DNA of 64,000 nt from Bacillus marasmi. Its GTDB lineage: Bacteria; Bacillota; Bacilli; Bacillales; Cytobacillaceae. The notes beneath the pieces are model-generated. The model did no database searches. It saw only the letters and a list, made by a program, of their open reading frames with translations, and was not told the DNA's origin. Location of the stretch: positions 1-64,000 of the forward strand of contig NZ_LR656180.1 of NCBI RefSeq assembly GCF_902168435.1, in the 5' to 3' direction. Shown piece after piece: positions 24,229 to 40,283 of this stretch. A program made the position numbers and the translations under genes. Every line of letters starts with the position of its first letter. Position 1 is the stretch's first letter.

Positions 24229-25043
24229 AATTCATTCACCAACTCTTCTTCAGATAGAAAATTCTTTGTAAGTGGAAAACCTTGTCTTCGGAGCTGCTTG
24301 CCAAGTTTTACAGGGAAGGGAATATCCAATCCTAATTGAATTAATTCCTCATCGAGTGCAAATATTTCCTCAGGTGTTCCTTCCTTATATAACTGTCCTT
24401 TATTCATGACAATGATTCTATCAGCCTTTGCTGCCTCTTCAAGATCATGAGTAATCGAAATCACCGTAATATTACGAGCTTGTTTTAATTCACGGACAGT
24501 CCTTAACACTTCCTCTCGGCCTCTGGGGTCAAGCATCGATGTTGCTTCATCCAAAATAATGATAGAAGGCTGAAGGGCTAAAACACTGGCAATGGCCACC
24601 CGTTGCTTTTGACCACCTGACAGATGGTGCGGCTCTTGATCAAGAAATGATGCCATATTAACCTTTTGCAAAGAATCAGGAATTCGTTCCAGCATGACTT
24701 CTCGTGGAACTCCTAAGTTTTCTAAACCAAAAGCCACATCATCCTCCACAGTTGTACCTACAAACTGGTTATCAGGATTTTGAAATACCATACCAATTTG
24801 CTTGCGGACATCCCAAACTGTGTCTTCTGATAGTTCAAATCCACACACTATAACAGAACCGTCCTGTGGAAACTGTAAGCCATTTAAAATTTTCGCAAGT
24901 GTAGATTTGCCTGAACCATTGTGACCAACAATTGCCAACCATTCTCCTTCGTAAACCTCTAACGAAACGTGATGTAATGCAAAACTATCCTGAATATCGT
25001 ATTGGAAGCTAATATTGTCTATTTTTACGAGTGGAATACGCAT
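24204..25043 (-). CDS. ecfA1: ECF transporter ATPase EcfA1
   Basis: This 279-residue ABC ATPase has Walker [10 protein letters not shown] (about 39), Q-loop [10 protein letters not shown], signature LSGGQKQR, Walker [14 protein letters not shown] and the H-loop SITHDLEEA. It partners EcfA2. ATG 25043 follows GGGGAGGAC. It is first in the ecfA1-ecfA2-ecfT-truA unit and preceded by an unusual structured leader (25113-25190). Otherwise it is as in other Bacillus. Confidence 0.96.
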   Translation of the reverse strand: MRIPLVKIDNISFQYDIQDSFALHHVSLEVYEGEWLAIVGHNGSGKSTLAKILNGLQFPQDGSVIVCGFELSEDTVWDVRKQIGMVFQNPDNQFVGTTVEDDVAFGLENLGVPREVMLERIPDSLQKVNMASFLDQEPHHLSGGQKQRVAIASVLALQPSIIILDEATSMLDPRGREEVLRTVRELKQARNITVISITHDLEEAAKADRIIVMNKGQLYKEGTPEEIFALDEELIQLGLDIPFPVKLGKQLRRQGFPLTKNFLSEEELVNELWKFHSNK

Positions 25044-25102
25044 GAATGTCCTCCCCTATCTCGGCCTCAGCTCAGCTATCTCTAATTTATTTTTTTGAAA
25101 AT

Positions 25103-25190
25103 AAAAAAAGCCTGCACCCCAACCTATACGAAAACACATCGTTGCATTTCGTATTTTGCATTCCCAAACGGGAAATTAGGTAGAGGTGCA
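25103..25190 (-). ncRNA. Three-way-junction RNA with terminator tail upstream of ecfA1
   Basis: On the minus strand a long outer helix (arms 25177-25190 and 25113-25126; 12 Watson-Crick pairs, one G-U, one mismatch) encloses two hairpins: GGGAA/TTCCC (25170-25174 / 25161-25165) and TACGAAA/TTTCGTA (25147-25153 / 25127-25133). The outer helix is followed 3 nt later by seven T residues. It ends about 60 nt before ecfA1. It could be a terminator with a structured loop or an attenuating leader. I know no family that it matches. Confidence 0.55.
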
Positions 25191-25350
25191 TGAGCTAAAC
25201 GAGTCAGGAATAGAAAATACTTAGATCAAATTCGCAAGCTTATACAATCTAATTTCTAAAACATATCCTGCTCATCATAACGCTCAGTATGGGCTTGGTT
25301 CAGTCGTGGAATGCTATACGTAACAGTATAGATATTTCCCTTTTTAAAGA

Positions 25351-25394
25351 AAAAGGGCAAAGAACAAGTTTGTAAGTAAACTGTCCTCGCCCTT
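25351..25394 (-). terminator. Terminator after rplQ
   Basis: On the minus strand GGGCGAGGACAGTTT pairs with AAACTTGTTCTTTGCCC (with bulges), followed by TTTTTCTTT. It ends the alpha cluster 18 bp after the rplQ stop and before the ecfA1 leader. Confidence 0.8.
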
Positions 25395-25411
25395 GTTGTT
25401 AGTCAAAAATA

Positions 25412-25807
<396 letters not shown>

Positions 25808-25840
25808 CTATTAAAATTAAACCGATTATAAGATGTCAGA

Positions 25841-26785
25841 CTAGTCATCCTTACGTAAGCCTAAGCCTAGTTCCTCTAATTTAGCTTTAACTTCTTCTAG
25901 AGATTTTCTACCTAAGTTACGAACCTTCATCATATCTTCTTCAGTCTTATTAGCTAATTCCTGAACAGTGTTGATTCCAGCACGTTTTAAGCAATTATAC
26001 GAACGAACAGAAAGATCCAGTTCCTCAATAGTCATTTCAAGAACTTTTTCTTTTTGATCCTCTTCTTTTTCAACCATAATCTCAGCATTTTGAGCTTCGT
26101 CAGTTAAACCAACAAAAATATTCAAATGCTCAGTTAAGATTTTAGCACCTAAAGCAATCGCTTCTTTAGGTCCAGTGCTACCATCTGTCCAAACATCAAA
26201 TGTTAACTTATCATAGTTAGTCATTTGACCAACACGAGTATTTTCTACTTGGTAGGATACACGTGCTACTGGTGTATAGATGGAGTCGATCGGAATAACA
26301 CCAATTGGCTGGTCTTCTCGTTTATTTTGATCAGCGGGAGTATAACCGCGACCTCGTCTAGCGGTTAAACGCATACGAAAATGGCCATTTGTACCAAGTG
26401 TAGCAATGTGAAGGTCTGGATTTAAGATCTCTACATCACTATCGTGAGTTACATCTGCTGCCGTTACAACACCTTCACCCTTAACATCGATTTCTAGCGT
26501 CTTTTCTTCATCTGAGTAGATTTTAAGAGCTAGCTTTTTAATATTAAGAATAATGGACGATACATCTTCAACGACGCCTTCGATCGTGGAAAATTCATGT
26601 AGCACTCCATCAATTTGAATCGATGTGACTGCTGCACCAGGAAGTGAGGATAAAAGGATACGACGTAAGGAGTTACCCAAAGTAGTACCATATCCACGCT
26701 CAAGTGGTTCTACGACGAACTTTCCGTACTTGGCATCATCGTTGATCTCAACCGTTTCGATTTTTGGTTTTTCTATTTCGATCAT
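25841..26785 (-). CDS. rpoA: RNA polymerase alpha subunit
   Basis: This 314-residue alpha subunit dimerises to nucleate core RNA polymerase. The N-terminal assembly domain carries [20 protein letters not shown]. The C-terminal domain (about 250-310) contains the helix-hairpin region [18 protein letters not shown], which contacts UP elements and activators. ATG 26785 is chosen over the adjacent TTG to match the B. subtilis length. It lies between rpsK and rplQ. Confidence 0.98.
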   Translation of the reverse strand: MIEIEKPKIETVEINDDAKYGKFVVEPLERGYGTTLGNSLRRILLSSLPGAAVTSIQIDGVLHEFSTIEGVVEDVSSIILNIKKLALKIYSDEEKTLEIDVKGEGVVTAADVTHDSDVEILNPDLHIATLGTNGHFRMRLTARRGRGYTPADQNKREDQPIGVIPIDSIYTPVARVSYQVENTRVGQMTNYDKLTFDVWTDGSTGPKEAIALGAKILTEHLNIFVGLTDEAQNAEIMVEKEEDQKEKVLEMTIEELDLSVRSYNCLKRAGINTVQELANKTEEDMMKVRNLGRKSLEEVKAKLEELGLGLRKDD

Positions 26786-26956
26786 CAAATATACCCTCCT
26801 TCAAAACGTCGAAACCCCGGTTATTCACTTAACCGAAATTCCCCCTGCATACGATCCCGTTTGTGCACAACAACTGGATAAATTATTCTGTATGAACGCA
26901 TAAAATTAGTATCATAACCCATTATAGACGCATGATACAAAATCTATACAGAAAAA

Positions 26957-27346
<390 letters not shown>

Positions 27347-27370
27347 TTAAATGAGTACCTCCTTTACTTA

Positions 27371-27736
27371 TTATTTTTTCTTGTTCGCTACAGTCTTACG
27401 AGGACCTTTACGAGTACGAGCATTGTTCTTCGTATTTTGTCCGCGAACTGGTAAGCCACGACGGTGACGAAGACCACGATATGAACCGATTTCCATTAAA
27501 CGTTTGATATTTAATGAAATTTCACGTCGAAGATCACCTTCAACCTTTAATTTATCGATTACATCACGGATTTTATTTAACTCTTCTTCTGTTAAATCAC
27601 GAACACGAGTATCTTCAGAAACACCTGCTTCAGCAAGAATTTTTTGAGCAGTTGGTCTACCAATACCGTAAATGTAAGTTAATGAGATTACGATGCGCTT
27701 TTCGCGCGGTACATCCACACCAGCAATACGTGCCAT
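27371..27736 (-). CDS. rpsM: 30S ribosomal protein S13
   Basis: This 121-residue head protein contacts the P-site tRNA and the 50S bridge. The helix-two-turn-helix region [15 protein letters not shown] and the basic [20 protein letters not shown] stretch are diagnostic. It sits between rpmJ and rpsK. Confidence 0.98.
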   Translation of the reverse strand: MARIAGVDVPREKRIVISLTYIYGIGRPTAQKILAEAGVSEDTRVRDLTEEELNKIRDVIDKLKVEGDLRREISLNIKRLMEIGSYRGLRHRRGLPVRGQNTKNNARTRKGPRKTVANKKK

Positions 27737-27757
27737 TCGTTCAGCACCTCCTTCATA

Positions 27758-27907
<150 letters not shown>

Positions 27908-28126
27908 CTATTTAAAGCGATACGTGATTCTTCCACGAGTTAGATCATACGGAGAAAGCTCTACAGTAACTTTATCCCCTGGTAAGATCCGAATAAAGTG
28001 CATGCGGATTTTCCCAGATACATGAGCTAACACAGAATGACCATTTTCTAATTCTACCTTAAACATGGCATTGGGCAAAGTTTCAACAACTGTACCTTCG
28101 ACTTCAATTACATCATCTTTCGCCAT
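27908..28126 (-). CDS. infA: Translation initiation factor IF-1
   Basis: This 72-residue S1/OB-fold protein binds the 30S A site during initiation. [39 protein letters not shown] and [11 protein letters not shown] are the family blocks. ATG 28126 is used; the preceding TTG in frame would add one residue. The KOW-domain gene that lies between map and infA in B. subtilis is absent. Confidence 0.98.
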   Translation of the reverse strand: MAKDDVIEVEGTVVETLPNAMFKVELENGHSVLAHVSGKIRMHFIRILPGDKVTVELSPYDLTRGRITYRFK

Positions 28127-28236
28127 CAAACTGTCTCCTTTCTTTGTTCAAGTACGTATTTCTTCACAAACTGTATTAGAAAGACAAGACCGAATTTTTC
28201 GTTTCCTCGAGTCAGCCTGCATACGTGAACCTAGCA

Positions 28237-28982
28237 TTATGCTATGGTTAAAATTTCGTAACCTGTTTCTGTGATCGCAATCGTATGCTCAAAATGAGCA
28301 CACATACACCCATCAACTGTTACAACTGTCCAGTCATCTGTCAATGTTTTGACATATCGACTACCAGCATTCACCATCGGTTCAATCGCAAGTACCATGC
28401 CTGGCTTTAATCGGGGTCCTTTATTAGGTGGACCATAATGAGGAATTTGAGGATCCTCATGTAAGTCTTGCCCTACTCCATGCCCGACATACTCGCGTAC
28501 AATCGAAAAACCGTTTGCCTCTACATACGTTTGAATCGCATGAGAGATGTTTGATAGGCGTTCACCAGGCTTAGCTTCCTTAAGGCCGACAAACAGCGAT
28601 TCTTCCGTAACTTCTAATAGACGTTTCGTTTCATCACTAATTTCGCCGACGGGGTAAGTCCAAGCTGAATCTCCATGATAACCATTGTATTTGGCGCCGA
28701 TATCAATACTGATGACGTCACCATTCTTTAATACACGATCACCTGGTATTCCGTGAACTAATTCATCGTTGACAGAAGCACAGATGCTGCCACGAAAACC
28801 ATTATACCCTTTAAAAGATGGAATTGCACCCTGTTTTAGGATAAACTGTTCGGCAATAACATCTAGTTCCTTCGTTGTAATCCCCGGACGAATATGTTTC
28901 TTTAGTTCCTCATGTGTGAGTGCAACTATTCGCCCTGCTTCGCGCATAATCTCAATTTCACGCGGGGTTTTACAAATGATCA

Positions 28983-28983
<1 letters not shown>
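28237..28983 (-). CDS. map: Methionine aminopeptidase, type I
   Basis: This 248-residue dinuclear metal enzyme removes N-terminal Met from nascent proteins. Metal ligands and motifs are visible: [20 protein letters not shown] (Asp pair), [20 protein letters not shown] (His), then Glu in AIEPMV and [12 protein letters not shown]. Its ATG overlaps the adk stop by 1 nt, the conserved secY-adk-map order. Confidence 0.98.
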
Positions 28984-29645
<662 letters not shown>

Positions 29646-29688
29646 TCATCTAGACGGTTTTAGGGAACCCTTAGTCCCTAAAACCAAT

Positions 29689-30987
29689 TTATTTACTTTG
29701 TTTAATAAAACCTTTATAGTGACGGTTCACAAGTTGTGATTCAAGCTGTTTCATCGTGTCAAGCGCTACACCGACGACGATAAGAAGACTTGTTCCACCA
29801 ATTTGTGCCGATTGCGGTAGATCTGCAAATTTCACAAAGAATACTGGTAAAATCGCAATGATTGCTAAGAAAAGAGAACCAATCAAAGTTAAGCGATAAA
29901 GTACTTTTGTCAAATATTCTTGTGTGCTCTTACCAGGACGAATCCCAGGAATATATCCACCTTGCTTTTTAAGGTTTTCTGCTACCTGCTCAGGATTTAC
30001 CTGAATGAAGGCATAGAAATAAGTAAAGGCAATGATTAAAGCGACATAAATAATCATACCGACTGGATTTGTATAGTCAAACGTCTTTTGGATCCATAAC
30101 GTTACATCGTTTGGTCCAAAGAATGACGCAATTGTTGGTGGAGTAATGATAAACGAAATAGCAAAGATAACTGGAATAACACCAGCTGCGTTGACCTTTA
30201 ACGGCATATGAGTCGCACCGCCTGAAGGACGTCCATCAACCATTCGTTTAGCATACTGAATCGGAATTTTACGTAATGCCTGGTTAACAAATATTACCCC
30301 AACAATAACTGCGATAACGGCTAATACAATTAATAACACCGTAAGTATACGGATGAATAATTGATCGCCTGCATCTTCAAATTGTTGTGCATAAATTTGA
30401 TTGGCAGTCGCAGGAATTCCGGCAACAATACCAGCAAAGATGATAATTGAAATACCATTACCCACACCTTTAGCCGTAATTTGTTCACCTAACCACATTA
30501 AAAATGCAGTTCCGGCGGTAAGTACGGTTGCGATAAGCAAGTAAGTTGGAATTCCGGCATCTTGAATTAACATCCCTGAAGCCATGTTGTTGAAACCAAT
30601 AGACATTCCAATCGCTTGGATAAAACCAAGTACGATTGTGAAGTAACGAGTAAATTGAGCAAGCTTACGTCGCCCTACTTCACCTTGTTTTGACCACTCA
30701 GTGAATTTCGGAACAACATCCATTTGGAGTAACTGCATAATAATCGACGCGGTGATGTATGGCATAATCCCCATTGCAAAAATCGAGAAGTTTTGCAACG
30801 CACCGCCGCCAAAGATATTCAAAACCCCAAAAACACCTAACTCATCTTGAGCTCGTAATAATTCTGCATTTACGTTAGGGACAGGAATAAATGTCCCAAG
30901 TCGAAATACAATCAACATTAAGAGGGTGAAGATAATTTTATTTCTAATTTCACCCACGCGCATAAAATTGGAGATTGAACGGAACAT
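29689..30987 (-). CDS. secY: Protein translocase channel subunit SecY
   Basis: This 432-residue channel of the Sec translocon is predicted to have ten membrane helices. Recognisable parts are the N-terminal RNKIIFTLLMLIVFRLGTFI, the plug-region GGGALQNFSIFAMGIMPYI and the cytosolic loop EQVAENLKKQGGYIPGIRPG that contacts ribosome and SecA. It abuts rplO (1-nt overlap) in the spc cluster. SecE is encoded at 56869. Confidence 0.98.
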   Translation of the reverse strand: MFRSISNFMRVGEIRNKIIFTLLMLIVFRLGTFIPVPNVNAELLRAQDELGVFGVLNIFGGGALQNFSIFAMGIMPYITASIIMQLLQMDVVPKFTEWSKQGEVGRRKLAQFTRYFTIVLGFIQAIGMSIGFNNMASGMLIQDAGIPTYLLIATVLTAGTAFLMWLGEQITAKGVGNGISIIIFAGIVAGIPATANQIYAQQFEDAGDQLFIRILTVLLIVLAVIAVIVGVIFVNQALRKIPIQYAKRMVDGRPSGGATHMPLKVNAAGVIPVIFAISFIITPPTIASFFGPNDVTLWIQKTFDYTNPVGMIIYVALIIAFTYFYAFIQVNPEQVAENLKKQGGYIPGIRPGKSTQEYLTKVLYRLTLIGSLFLAIIAILPVFFVKFADLPQSAQIGGTSLLIVVGVALDTMKQLESQLVNRHYKGFIKQSK

Positions 30988-31427
30988 TAGATCACCTCAG
31001 TTGTTCCACCGGCAGCTTCAATAGCTTCTTTCGCAGCAGAGGAAAATTTATGTGCTTTCACTGTAAGTTTTTTCTCTACACTACCATTGGCAAGAATCTT
31101 AATTCCTGCTTTCTCACTGCTAACAAATCCTGTTTCAAGAAGAAGTTCTGGAGTAACTTCTGTTCCTTCTTCAAAGCGATTTAATACATCAAGGTTTACG
31201 ATTGCGTATTCCTTACGGTTGATGTTAGTAAAACCACGTTTTGGTAAACGACGGAATAATGGTGTTTGACCACCCTCAAAGCCAAGACGAACACCGCCGC
31301 CTGAACGAGCGTTTTGTCCTTTATGACCTTTCCCGGCAGTTTTCCCTTGACCAGAACCGATACCACGTCCTAAACGTTTACGTTCTTTACGAGATCCTTC
31401 TGCAGGTTTTAATTCATGAAGTTTCAT
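30987..31427 (-). CDS. rplO: 50S ribosomal protein L15
   Basis: This 146-residue L15 has a Gly/Arg/Lys-rich N-terminal extension ([20 protein letters not shown]) that threads into 23S rRNA, and a globular C-terminal domain. It lies between rpmD and secY. Confidence 0.98.
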   Translation of the reverse strand: MKLHELKPAEGSRKERKRLGRGIGSGQGKTAGKGHKGQNARSGGGVRLGFEGGQTPLFRRLPKRGFTNINRKEYAIVNLDVLNRFEEGTEVTPELLLETGFVSSEKAGIKILANGSVEKKLTVKAHKFSSAAKEAIEAAGGTTEVI

Positions 31428-31460
31428 ATGGGCACCTCCTTATAGGTAAAAAGAATCAAA

Positions 31461-31643
31461 TTATTGTTCTTTTACAGTAATAAGGTGAGCAACTTTTTTA
31501 ATCATTCCGCGGATTGCGGGATTATCTTGCTGCTCAACCGTTTGGTTAACCTTACGTAAACCAAGAGCCTTAACAGTTTCGCGTTGGTCTTGTGGACGAC
31601 CAATAAGACTGCGAGTGAGGGTAATTTGTAATTTGTTTGCCAT
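31461..31643 (-). CDS. rpmD: 50S ribosomal protein L30
   Basis: This 60-residue short bacterial L30 has [20 protein letters not shown] then [14 protein letters not shown]. It is 14 bp after rpsE and before rplO in the standard spc order. Confidence 0.97.
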   Translation of the reverse strand: MANKLQITLTRSLIGRPQDQRETVKALGLRKVNQTVEQQDNPAIRGMIKKVAHLITVKEQ

Positions 31644-31657
31644 TTGATTTCCCTCCC

Positions 31658-32158
31658 TTATCCTAACAGTTCTTCTACTGATTTTCCGCGTAACTTCGCT
31701 ACTTCCTCAGCACGTTTTAATTGTTTTAAGCCATCGATTGTAGCACGAACCATGTTAATTGGTGTGTTTGTTCCTAATGATTTAGAAAGGATATCAGCAA
31801 CACCTGCTAATTCAAGTACAGCACGAACAGGACCACCAGCGATAACTCCACAACCTTCAGCAGCAGGTTTTAATAGGATTTCACCAGCACCAAAATGTCC
31901 GATTACTTGATGTGGAATAGTTGTGCCCACCATTGGTACTTCAATAAGATTTTTCTTAGCATCTTCAATTGCTTTACGAATAGCATCAGGTACTTCTTGA
32001 GCTTTACCAGTACCGAAACCAACATTACCGTTTTTATCTCCAACAACTACTAGTGCAGAGAAACGGAAACGACGTCCACCTTTAACAACTTTCGCAACAC
32101 GGTTAACCGTAACTACGCGCTCTTCAAGTTCAAGTTTGTTTGGATCAATACGACGCAT
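31658..32158 (-). CDS. rpsE: 30S ribosomal protein S5
   Basis: This 166-residue S5 lies at the mRNA entry channel. The N-terminal double-stranded-RNA-binding fold has [20 protein letters not shown], and the loop region [20 protein letters not shown] is intact, with no spectinomycin-resistance-type deletion seen around VVKGGR. Confidence 0.98.
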   Translation of the reverse strand: MRRIDPNKLELEERVVTVNRVAKVVKGGRRFRFSALVVVGDKNGNVGFGTGKAQEVPDAIRKAIEDAKKNLIEVPMVGTTIPHQVIGHFGAGEILLKPAAEGCGVIAGGPVRAVLELAGVADILSKSLGTNTPINMVRATIDGLKQLKRAEEVAKLRGKSVEELLG

Positions 32159-32182
32159 CTGTTTTTTTCCCTCCTTTGTCTA

Positions 32183-32545
32183 TTAAAATTCTAAGCCGTT
32201 TTCACGTGCAGCATCAGCTAATGCTTTAACGCGTCCATGATAGAGGTATCCGCCACGGTCGAATACAATAGAAGTGATTCCTTTTTCAACAGCACGTTTA
32301 GCAACTAATTCACCGATCTTTTGCGCTGCTTCAAGGTTTCCAGTTGATTCTAAACCGAAGTCTTTTTCCATTGTAGAAGCACTTGCTAAAGTAACTCCAT
32401 TAACGTCATCGATAATCTGCGCATAAATATGTTTGTTTGAACGGAACACATTTAAACGTGGACGAGCAGCAGTACCGCTAAGTTTCGCACGAACACGAGC
32501 ATGTCTTTTCTTGCGAGTAGCGTTTTTATCAAGCTTCGTAATCAT
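32183..32545 (-). CDS. rplR: 50S ribosomal protein L18
   Basis: This 120-residue L18 binds 5S rRNA. The basic N-terminus ([20 protein letters not shown]) and [20 protein letters not shown] are diagnostic. It follows rplF in the spc cluster. Confidence 0.98.
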   Translation of the reverse strand: MITKLDKNATRKKRHARVRAKLSGTAARPRLNVFRSNKHIYAQIIDDVNGVTLASASTMEKDFGLESTGNLEAAQKIGELVAKRAVEKGITSIVFDRGGYLYHGRVKALADAARENGLEF

Positions 32546-32580
32546 TTACGTCACTCCTTTCGTTTGCTTAAGAGCAGACT

Positions 32581-33117
32581 TTACTTACCTGTTTTACCTT
32601 CTTTACGACGCACGAATTCACCTTCGTAACGAATTCCTTTGCCTTTATATGGCTCTGGTGGACGAACTCCACGAATGTTAGCTGCTAAAGCGCCGACACG
32701 TTCTTTATCTGCACCTTTAACAGAGATCTTAGTGTTTGCTGGTACTTCGATTTCAAGCCCTTCTTCTGGCTCGATCTCAACTGGGTGAGAGTAACCAACG
32801 TTAAGAACTAGTTTTTTACCTTGCTTTTGAGCACGGTATCCAACCCCGATTAATTCAAGGTTTCTTTCGAATCCTTTTGAAACTCCCTCAACCATATTAG
32901 CGATTACTGCGCGAGTAGTACCGTGCAATGCGCGGTGTTCTTTCACGTCAGATGGACGAGATACGTTAATAACGTTCTCTTCAATGCTAATAGTAATATC
33001 AGGATTAAACGTACGAGATAATTCACCTTTAGGACCCTTTACTGTTACGTGGCCATTGTTAGCAGTAACAGTAACGCCTGCAGGAATTTCGATTGGTTTT
33101 TTACCTACGCGAGACAT
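32581..33117 (-). CDS. rplF: 50S ribosomal protein L6
   Basis: At 178 residues, two tandem L6 domains are present: [16 protein letters not shown] at the N-terminus and the C-terminal [20 protein letters not shown], which lies near the sarcin-ricin loop. The start is ATG 33117, after GGAGGTGCACCAA; a frame extension to 33132 would include the ribosome site. Confidence 0.98.
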   Translation of the reverse strand: MSRVGKKPIEIPAGVTVTANNGHVTVKGPKGELSRTFNPDITISIEENVINVSRPSDVKEHRALHGTTRAVIANMVEGVSKGFERNLELIGVGYRAQKQGKKLVLNVGYSHPVEIEPEEGLEIEVPANTKISVKGADKERVGALAANIRGVRPPEPYKGKGIRYEGEFVRRKEGKTGK

Positions 33118-33147
33118 TTGGTGCACCTCCATTCATTAAAAACTTAA

Positions 33148-33546
33148 TTACCAAATATATGCTAGAATTTCTCCGCCAACTTGTTTAGCACGAGCTTCTT
33201 TATCAGTTACAACACCTTGAGAAGTTGAAACAAGAGCGACTCCTAAGCCGTTAAGTACGCGAGGTACTTCAGTTGATTTTGCATAAACACGAAGACCAGG
33301 CTTACTGATTCTTTTAAGACCAGTGATAACACGCTCATTGTTTGAACCGTACTTCAAGAAAATACGGATGATACCTTGTTTGTTATCTTCGATATATTCA
33401 ACATCACGTACGAAACCTTCGCGCTTTAAAATTTCAGCGATTTCTTTTTTGATATTAGAAGCAGGAACTTCTAATTTCTCGTGACGTACCATATTCGCAT
33501 TACGAATGCGAGTAAGCATATCTGCAATTGGATCTGTCATGACCAT
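33148..33546 (-). CDS. rpsH: 30S ribosomal protein S8
   Basis: At 132 residues S8 binds the central domain of 16S r[23 protein letters not shown] at the N-terminus and [20 protein letters not shown] at the C-terminus are family blocks. It lies between rpsN and rplF. Confidence 0.98.
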   Translation of the reverse strand: MVMTDPIADMLTRIRNANMVRHEKLEVPASNIKKEIAEILKREGFVRDVEYIEDNKQGIIRIFLKYGSNNERVITGLKRISKPGLRVYAKSTEVPRVLNGLGVALVSTSQGVVTDKEARAKQVGGEILAYIW

Positions 33547-33576
33547 TTGATTTTACCTCCTTCCCAACTTCGAGTT

Positions 33577-33786
<210 letters not shown>

Positions 33787-34326
33787 TTACTTTTGGAATG
33801 GCATTCCGAACTGAACTAAAAGCTCACGAGCTTCTTCGTCAGTGTTTGCCGTCGTTACGATAACGATATCCATACCACGTACTTTGCTTACTTTATCGTA
33901 ATCAATTTCAGGGAAGATAAGCTGTTCTTTTACACCTAATGTGTAGTTTCCACGGCCATCAAAAGCCTTTTTAGAAACACCGCGGAAGTCACGTACACGT
34001 GGAAGAGAAACTGATACTAATTTATCAAGAAATTCGTACATACGCTCTCCACGAAGTGTAACTTTTGCACCGATCGGCATTCCTTCACGAAGACGGAAAC
34101 CAGCGATAGATTTTTTCGCACGAGTTACTACAGGTTTTTGACCAGTAATTTGTGTTAATTCTTCTACTGCGCTATCAAGTGCTTTTGCGTTTGCAACAGC
34201 ATCACCAACACCCATGTTGATTACGATTTTATCAAGCTTTGGTACTTGCATTACGGATTTATAGTTGAACTTGCTCACTAGAGCAGGACTAATTTCGCTT
34301 ACAAATTTTTCTTTTAGGCGGTTCAT
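33787..34326 (-). CDS. rplE: 50S ribosomal protein L5
   Basis: At 179 residues L5 binds 5S rRNA and contacts P-site tRNA and S13. [20 protein letters not shown] and [20 protein letters not shown] are diagnostic. It follows rplX by 26 bp. Confidence 0.98.
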   Translation of the reverse strand: MNRLKEKFVSEISPALVSKFNYKSVMQVPKLDKIVINMGVGDAVANAKALDSAVEELTQITGQKPVVTRAKKSIAGFRLREGMPIGAKVTLRGERMYEFLDKLVSVSLPRVRDFRGVSKKAFDGRGNYTLGVKEQLIFPEIDYDKVSKVRGMDIVIVTTANTDEEARELLVQFGMPFQK

Positions 34327-34352
34327 TTAGTGTACCTCCCTTCATTTATAGA

Positions 34353-34664
34353 CTATTTATCAAGAACTTCACCGGATTTTACTGCTACACGTACTTTTTT
34401 GCCGTCAACCGTTTTATAACCTACACGAGTTGGTGTACCTGTTTTAGGGTCGATAGGCATAACGTTTGATACATGAATAGGTGCCTCTTGGCTAATGATT
34501 CCGCCTTGCGGGTTAATTTGAGAAGGTTTAGCGTGTTTTTTAACGATGTTAACACCTTCTACTAGTACACGACTTTGTTTTGGAAAAGCCGCTAAAATCA
34601 CACCCGTTTTGCCTTTATCCTTACCAGAGATGACCATAACTTTGTCACCTTTTTTCACATGCAT
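34353..34664 (-). CDS. rplX: 50S ribosomal protein L24
   Basis: This 103-residue KOW-domain assembly initiator has [20 protein letters not shown] and [20 protein letters not shown]. It lies between rplN and rplE in the standard order. Confidence 0.98.
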   Translation of the reverse strand: MHVKKGDKVMVISGKDKGKTGVILAAFPKQSRVLVEGVNIVKKHAKPSQINPQGGIISQEAPIHVSNVMPIDPKTGTPTRVGYKTVDGKKVRVAVKSGEVLDK

Positions 34665-34701
34665 CTGTGCGCACCTCCTTAAAGGCCAATTTGAATTTCA
34701 A

Positions 34702-35097
<396 letters not shown>

Positions 35098-35110
35098 TTA
35101 ATCCGAACAA

Positions 35111-35374
35111 TTAAATAATAACTGCTTTTTCTACCACATCAACAAGACGGAAGCGCTTTGTTGCAGAAAGTGGACGAGTTTCCATGATACGAACGATGTC
35201 GCCGATTTTAGCAACATTTTGCTCATCATGTGCTTTAAACTTCTTAGAGTATTTCACGCGCTTACCATAAAGAGGATGCTTTTTGTATGTTTCGACAAGA
35301 ACTGTAACGGTTTTATCCATTTTGTCAGAAACAACGCGTCCAGTGTAAACTTTGCGTTGATTACGTTCACTCAT
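35111..35374 (-). CDS. rpsQ: 30S ribosomal protein S17
   Basis: This 87-residue OB-fold protein initiates 16S 5'-domain assembly. [20 protein letters not shown] and [20 protein letters not shown] are diagnostic. It follows rpmC by 20 bp. Confidence 0.98.
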   Translation of the reverse strand: MSERNQRKVYTGRVVSDKMDKTVTVLVETYKKHPLYGKRVKYSKKFKAHDEQNVAKIGDIVRIMETRPLSATKRFRLVDVVEKAVII

Positions 35375-35394
35375 CAGGGCGAACCTCCTCTCAA

Positions 35395-36683
<1,289 letters not shown>

Positions 36684-37025
36684 TTATCCCTCCTTCTTTT
36701 CTGATAGCACGATTGTAATATGGCTAGTACGTTTGTTAATTTGGCTTGCACGGCCTTGTGCACGTGGACGGAAACGTTTTAATGTTGGTCCTTCGTTTAC
36801 ATATGCTTGCTCAACAACTAGGCTATTAATATCCATTTCGTAGTTGTGCTCAGCATTTGCCATAGCAGATTTTAATACTTTCTCAACGATTGGAGAAGCA
36901 GCTTTTGGAGTTAATTTTAAAATCGCTACTGCCTCACCTACTTGCTTACCTCGAATTAAATCTACGACTAAACGAGCTTTACGAGGAGCAATACGAACTG
37001 TTCTTGCGACAGCTTTAGCTTGCAT
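36684..37025 (-). CDS. rplV: 50S ribosomal protein L22
   Basis: This 113-residue protein has an extended loop that lines the nascent-peptide tunnel ([20 protein letters not shown]). No macrolide-resistance-type duplication is seen in the loop. It lies between rpsS and rpsC. Confidence 0.98.
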   Translation of the reverse strand: MQAKAVARTVRIAPRKARLVVDLIRGKQVGEAVAILKLTPKAASPIVEKVLKSAMANAEHNYEMDINSLVVEQAYVNEGPTLKRFRPRAQGRASQINKRTSHITIVLSEKKEG

Positions 37026-37043
37026 CAGAATGCCCTCCTCTCA

Positions 37044-37373
<330 letters not shown>

Positions 37374-37382
37374 TCAATCCCG

Positions 37383-38234
<852 letters not shown>

Positions 38235-38246
38235 TTATAGAAATTA

Positions 38247-38531
38247 TTATACTTCAAAGAATTCGATTTCTTTGCTTTCTTGAGTTAATTTAACGATTGC
38301 TTTACGGCGTTTGTTTGTGTATCCACCAAACTTGCCCATACGCTTGAATTTACCTTTGTAGTTCATGATGTTTACTTTTTCAACTTTTACGCCAAAGATT
38401 TCTTGTACAGCATCTTTAACTTGAGTTTTATTAGCTCTAACATCTACTTCAAAAGTGTATTTTTTCTCAGCCATTGCTTCACTTGAAGCTTCAGTAATAA
38501 CGGGGCGCTTAATGATATCGCGCGCATCCAT
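38247..38531 (-). CDS. rplW: 50S ribosomal protein L23
   Basis: This 94-residue L23 is a docking site at the tunnel exit for trigger factor and [23 protein letters not shown] and [20 protein letters not shown] are diagnostic. Its start overlaps the rplD stop by 1 nt (TAATG). Confidence 0.98.
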   Translation of the reverse strand: MDARDIIKRPVITEASSEAMAEKKYTFEVDVRANKTQVKDAVQEIFGVKVEKVNIMNYKGKFKRMGKFGGYTNKRRKAIVKLTQESKEIEFFEV

Positions 38532-39154
38532 TATGCAAGCACCTCCTCTACTTTTTCAACCGCAGCTTTAGTCATGATTAATTTATCATGATTTAAAACA
38601 TCCAAAACATTAATACCGTTAGCAGTTACAACTGTGATTCCAGGGATGTTACGAGCAGATAATGCTACGTTTTCATCTAAATCAGCTGTTACGATTAACG
38701 CCTTTTTGTCTACAGAAAGACCTTTTAGGACTTTTGTAAATTCTTTAGTTTTTGGAGCTTCAAAAGCTAGGTTTTCTAATACAAGAATGTTTTCTGCTAA
38801 TACTTTAGAAGAAAGAGCAGATTTAATCGCTAAGCGACGAACTTTCTTAGGTAATTTATAGCTATAGCTACGTGGAACAGGTCCAAATACTGTACCACCA
38901 CCGCGCCATTGTGGAGAACGAATCGAACCTTGACGTGCACGACCAGTTCCTTTTTGACGCCATGGCTTACGGCCACCGCCTGCGATTTCAGAACGTACTT
39001 TTGTTTTATGAGTCCCTTGACGTAATGATGCTCTTTGCATGATTACAGCTTCAAATAACACATGGTTATTTGGCTCGATACCAAATACTGAATCATTAAG
39101 TTCGATTTCACCAACTTGTGATCCACCTTGGTTAAATAACGCTACTTTCGGCAT
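38531..39154 (-). CDS. rplD: 50S ribosomal protein L4
   Basis: This 207-residue L4 has a loop ([20 protein letters not shown]) that forms part of the exit tunnel and is the site of some macrolide resistance changes. The conserved core appears unaltered. It lies between rplC and rplW. Confidence 0.98.
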   Translation of the reverse strand: MPKVALFNQGGSQVGEIELNDSVFGIEPNNHVLFEAVIMQRASLRQGTHKTKVRSEIAGGGRKPWRQKGTGRARQGSIRSPQWRGGGTVFGPVPRSYSYKLPKKVRRLAIKSALSSKVLAENILVLENLAFEAPKTKEFTKVLKGLSVDKKALIVTADLDENVALSARNIPGITVVTANGINVLDVLNHDKLIMTKAAVEKVEEVLA

Positions 39155-39178
39155 TGTTTTTCCTCCTTTCTACGTGAA

Positions 39179-39808
39179 TTACTTCGCTTTTACCGCACTT
39201 TTAATTTTAAGCAATGCTTTTTTAGGTCCAGGTACGTTACCTTTGATTAAAAGTAAGTTGCGCTCAGCATCAACCTTCACGATCTGTAGGTTTTGAACTG
39301 TAATTTGCTCTCCACCCATTCTTCCTGGTAATGCTTTACCTTTGAATACGCGGTTTGGAGCAACTGGTCCCATTGAACCTGGGCGACGATGATAACGAGA
39401 ACCGTGAGCCATAGGTCCACGAGATTGTCCATGGCGCTTAATTGAACCTTGGAAACCTTTACCCTTTGAAATTCCTGTTACATCAACAATTTCGCCTTCT
39501 GCGAAAATATCAACTTTGACTTCCTGACCAACTTCATACTCACCTAAATTTACGTCGCGGAATTCACGAACGAAGCGCTTAGGAGCAGTATTTGCTTTCG
39601 CAACATGTCCCTTTTCAGGCTTGTTTGATAACTTTTCACGTTTATCTTCAAAACCTAATTGGATAGATTCGTAACCATCTGTTTCAACAGATTTCACTTG
39701 AAGAACTACGTTTCCAGCTGCTTGAACAACTGTTACCGGGATAAGATCTCCGTTTTCAGCAAACACTTGAGTCATACCAATTTTTCTTCCTAAGATTCCT
39801 TTGGTCAT
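39179..39808 (-). CDS. rplC: 50S ribosomal protein L3
   Basis: This 209-residue protein of the peptidyl-transferase vicinity has [20 protein letters not shown] at the N-terminus and the extended loop [20 protein letters not shown] with the conserved Gln. It follows rpsJ. Confidence 0.98.
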   Translation of the reverse strand: MTKGILGRKIGMTQVFAENGDLIPVTVVQAAGNVVLQVKSVETDGYESIQLGFEDKREKLSNKPEKGHVAKANTAPKRFVREFRDVNLGEYEVGQEVKVDIFAEGEIVDVTGISKGKGFQGSIKRHGQSRGPMAHGSRYHRRPGSMGPVAPNRVFKGKALPGRMGGEQITVQNLQIVKVDAERNLLLIKGNVPGPKKALLKIKSAVKAK

Positions 39809-39843
39809 TAGTCACACCTCCTGTTTTTTTCATTATTTATTCA

Positions 39844-40278
<435 letters not shown>

Positions 40279-40283
40279 TGTCT

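Noticed and set aside
28127-28210. 24-codon frame between map and infA as a KOW gene remnant
   Set aside because: It shows no similarity to KOW sequences and has no good ribosome site.
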